From the NCBI RefSeq assembly GCF_017355205.1, contig NZ_JADIJK010000006.1:124001-188000 (forward strand): 64,000 nucleotides of DNA. The letters are read 5' to 3'. The notes below the pieces were generated by a model, which saw nothing but the letters and a program-made list of their open reading frames with translations, was not told the DNA's origin and did not search any database. The position numbers and the translations under genes are program-made. The DNA comes from Bacillus sp. SD088. Lineage in GTDB: Bacteria > Bacillota > Bacilli > Bacillales > Bacillaceae_C. Every line of letters starts with the position of its first letter. Within the stretch, counting starts at the first letter, position 1. Positions 61,814 to 64,000 of this stretch are shown here, in pieces.

Positions 61814-62641
61814 TTATTTTATCCCGAGACGCATGCGATAGCTAAAGAGGATGTCTTGGATTTCGCCACCGAAAGCTTGTTGCACATGGTGTTGGAAGGC
61901 GGTGATCGCATCGTGAAGGTCATTAGCACCTAATTTTAGTGCCGTCTGCAGTCCCCCTTGGCTTAAAGCAATATTGGCATAGCGAGTCGCATCACACTGT
62001 TCCCAACGGTGAAATACAATTTCTTTAGAAAAAGAAAAAAGCTGAGAGTCACAAATTTGTTGAAGATGTTCATCTTTATTCCATTTAAACGCTAATTGTT
62101 TGGTGGGTGCAAGTTCGGTCACACGAGATTCAGCAAGCGCAATTAGTGCTTGATAATGTTCTTCTATCTCCTTTGTAAAAGATGGTGGCCAGTCACAATC
62201 ATAGGCGGCAAAGACTCCACCAACGCGCAGAACACGAGCAAATTCACGCAATGTGGGTTGTGGGTCCATCCAATGAAAGGATTGGGAACAGGTGAGAATA
62301 TCGACGGAATCAGCATCCATATCTAACTGATCAGACAGCCCCTTCACAAATCGAAGATTATTGGGTTCCTCCTGGGCTCGCCAATGAGCGAGGGCCGCTT
62401 CACGCATATCATCATTCGGTTCCACCCCAATAATATCCTTCGCTTGATCTAACCAGATGAAAGATGATAATCCGGTTCCACAACCGACATCCATCACGCG
62501 ATTAGGTTCTTGAGCCACATACCTCGTTAATATTTTGACAATATCATTTGGAGGGACGGGACGAGTTTGATCATAAAGCTGGCTGTAGCCTAAAAAAGCG
62601 CTCGATATTATTCGTACGAATATCCTGCATATGTTTCTCAT
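61814..62641 (-). CDS. Class I SAM-dependent methyltransferase with a disturbed N-terminus
   Basis: The body is a normal methyltransferase: RVMDVGCGTGLSSFIWLDQA (motif I), IIGVEPNDDMREAALAHW, VDILTCSQSFHWMDPQPTLR and VLRVGGVFAAYDCDWPP. The frame beginning at ATG 62641 gives an odd head (MRNICRIFVRIISSAF). A better start is ATG at 62630, with AAAGG at proper distance, giving MQDIRTNNIERF, which leads to the body only if one base is removed from the run of six T (minus strand) at 62597-62592. So a +1 slip in the homopolymer probably breaks the gene or is a read error. Confidence 0.75.
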   Translation of the reverse strand: MRNICRIFVRIISSAFLGYSQLYDQTRPVPPNDIVKILTRYVAQEPNRVMDVGCGTGLSSFIWLDQAKDIIGVEPNDDMREAALAHWRAQEEPNNLRFVKGLSDQLDMDADSVDILTCSQSFHWMDPQPTLREFARVLRVGGVFAAYDCDWPPSFTKEIEEHYQALIALAESRVTELAPTKQLAFKWNKDEHLQQICDSQLFSFSKEIVFHRWEQCDATRYANIALSQGGLQTALKLGANDLHDAITAFQHHVQQAFGGEIQDILFSYRMRLGIK

Positions 62642-62765
62642 CCTTTCTTTTTCTCATACATCGTTGATATGGTTATAGCACAGTAGGATTTAGAACATAT
62701 ATTAAGGCTAAACTTGTACTTTTCAACTATTGAAGTACAATCTATTATAAAAGAGGTGTGATCAC

Positions 62766-63749
62766 TTGATACAAAAAGAAAGAGCAATTCCTATTAAAAT
62801 CTTAATTTTGGAGGCGATACTCAGAAGAATTTCAGAAACCCATCCAGCTAGAGCTCAATTGGCTGAAGAGTTGGGCAAACGTTATGCGGGATATCGAGGA
62901 GAACAGATTTTAGATTATTATACGAAACATCTTCCACTGCAGAAACACCACTTTATCTTTCACGATCTTCGTTTGCCCATTTCCAATCAGGCCTGGTTCC
63001 AAATGGACACGCTGGTTTTATCCCCATGTTACATACTTATTCTAGAAGGAAAACATATGGCTGGAAAATTACACTTGGAACCGCAACAATTAATCAGAGA
63101 ACTACCTAATGTAGAAGAATCATTTCCTAACCCGATTATCCAAATAAAGAATCAACAATACTTTTTAAAAGTATTATTGGAAAAACACTCCTTTGCTTTC
63201 CCCTCAAGCGATGCCTTCGTTGTTATCACCAATCCAAAATCGATTATTTTACCCAATCCTGATTACGAGGAAGTAGCGGACAAAGTCATTCGCCCGCAAA
63301 TGTTAAGATTTTGCTTTGAACAGATGGAGAAAAAATATAACAAGGTAATTTGGAGCGATAATGATTTAAGTGAAATTTCACAACGTCTGCTACAATTGCA
63401 TAAACCTGATGAACCAGACCTGTTAAATCAGTACGGCATAAGGAAAGATGAATTGATTCAAGGAATTTACTGTGAGGACTGCAAACAATTTTCGATTAAA
63501 AGAATAAATCGCAACTGGAGATGTCAGATGTGTCATAGAAAAGATGAGAAGGCATTTATTAGAACACTTCTTGATTATCGTTTATTAAGGGGAGATACAA
63601 TTTCAAATCGAGAATTTCGAGCGTTTTCCCATGTTTCTTCTATCCATATTGCATCCAAAATGCTCACATCTTTAAATTTGCCAGCTAGAGGTGAACGGAA
63701 AAACCGACATTACGAACTATCTTTAGATAATTTGCTTAGTTTGCTCTAG
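62766..63749 (+). CDS. NERD-domain protein with zinc ribbon
   Basis: A 327-residue protein similar in design to the one at 9966-10781. The NERD region has GYRGEQILDYYTKHL, FQMDTLVLSPCYILILEGK (D and E-x-K positions) and IIQIKNQQYFLK. The zinc ribbon is YCEDCKQFS...WRCQMCHRK. The C-terminal 70 residues add a segment ending in LPARGERKNRHYELSLDNLL. Probably nucleic-acid associated; no proven function. TTG at 62766 has GAGGTGTG 7-8 bases upstream. Confidence 0.8.
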   Translation: MIQKERAIPIKILILEAILRRISETHPARAQLAEELGKRYAGYRGEQILDYYTKHLPLQKHHFIFHDLRLPISNQAWFQMDTLVLSPCYILILEGKHMAGKLHLEPQQLIRELPNVEESFPNPIIQIKNQQYFLKVLLEKHSFAFPSSDAFVVITNPKSIILPNPDYEEVADKVIRPQMLRFCFEQMEKKYNKVIWSDNDLSEISQRLLQLHKPDEPDLLNQYGIRKDELIQGIYCEDCKQFSIKRINRNWRCQMCHRKDEKAFIRTLLDYRLLRGDTISNREFRAFSHVSSIHIASKMLTSLNLPARGERKNRHYELSLDNLLSLL

Positions 63750-63787
63750 AAGGCTTGGTTAACTCCTCAAACTCCCGTAAAACTCAC

Positions 63788-63913
63788 CAACGGCTAATAA
63801 ATCGAGTGCGACAGCTAAGAAGAGGGCATCAACGGCTAATAACAGGTAGCCGATTGCTAATAAATGTATTGCAATCGCTAATAAAAACCCTGTGATGGCT
63901 AATAAATTTTATC
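63788..63913. repeat. Six tandem 21-bp repeats with GCTAATAA core
   Basis: Units start at 63788, 63809, 63830, 63851, 63872 and 63893. Each carries GCTAATAA (one has GCTAAGAA) at the same place, preceded by CAACG/CGATT/CAATC-type bases, while the remaining 13 bases vary. The exact 21-bp period equals two DNA turns, so the cores face one side of the helix. A frame with an ANK-like seven-codon pattern is interrupted by TAG at 63848, so it is not coding. Similar arrays occur between genes in other Bacillus relatives, as far as I recall. Confidence 0.8.
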
Positions 63914-64000
63914 CCGTTGCAACTACCCGCAAACCTTTAAAACGTCATTTAAATATAAATGCTGTATAGTAGGAGATAAGAATTTGTAGTAGATAGTTGC

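Noticed and set aside
63750-63913. Coding repeat with ANK-like seven-residue units
   Set aside because: A TAG at 63848 interrupts the frame and no start codon or ribosome site precedes it.

Overview
This window comes from a low-GC Gram-positive, endospore-forming member of the Bacillaceae. The evidence is strong AGGAGG-type ribosome binding sites, AT-rich codon use, a Spo0E-type phosphatase gene, a FosB-type bacillithiol transferase gene, a YobU/YobV-type pair, a YfiYZ-YfhA/YusV-type siderophore importer, a FapR-like site before fabH and classical lipoboxes. I cannot assign a genus. I saw no rRNA, tRNA, CRISPR array, intact transposase or prophage.

Layout. 0-9.3 kb: a TetR-type gene (cut by the window edge) divergent from an ABC exporter pair, a YiiX-like hydrolase, a DHA2 drug exporter, an AIM24 protein, a small Spo0E-like gene, and convergent Gfo/Idh/MocA and aldo-keto reductase genes. 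9.3-11 kb: a 51-bp-period palindrome array, a NERD-domain gene and a possible insertion-sequence end. 11-16 kb: a siderophore-iron uptake locus (two FecCD permeases plus ferredoxin-NADP reductase on minus; binding lipoprotein and ATPase on plus) with a Fur box in the divergent promoter. 16-22 kb: small metabolic genes and a YobU/YobV-like pair whose regulator is frameshifted. 23-27.4 kb: an envelope module of response regulator, sensor kinase, polysaccharide deacetylase and cell-wall amidase. 27.4-34 kb: two broken genes fused tail to tail, an XRE regulator with a large operator palindrome, a class A serine hydrolase, a YdhK-like lipoprotein, fabH and small genes.

34-62 kb carries many stand-alone small-molecule modifying genes: fosB, glyoxalase-fold proteins, at least five GNAT acetyltransferases, NUDIX hydrolases, an aminoglycoside phosphotransferase-like protein, a nucleotidyltransferase, methyltransferases, kinases and dihydrofolate reductase. 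Several are visibly broken: a stop codon in a P-loop, a 10-bp duplication in the dihydrofolate reductase gene, frameshifts, and lost 5' or 3' ends. It looks like a turnover zone that gains and loses resistance or tailoring genes. Inside it is a carbohydrate block (42.7-51.7 kb): histidine phosphatase and cyclomaltodextrinase divergent from a sugar-binding lipoprotein and LacI regulator, then a translationally coupled CBM9-like/transglutaminase-like pair.

Several repeats stand out: two ~135-bp elements (33.47 and 61.67 kb), each with a 10-12-codon ORF under a strong ribosome binding site, a hairpin over the stop codon and a terminator; two diverged copies of a ~220-bp structured repeat (6.65 and 31.52 kb); the 51-bp palindrome array (9.46 kb); and a 21-bp array at the right end (63.79 kb). 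The twin ~135-bp elements are the best candidate for something not well described. They resemble shortened type I (holin-like) toxin loci, but that link is inference.
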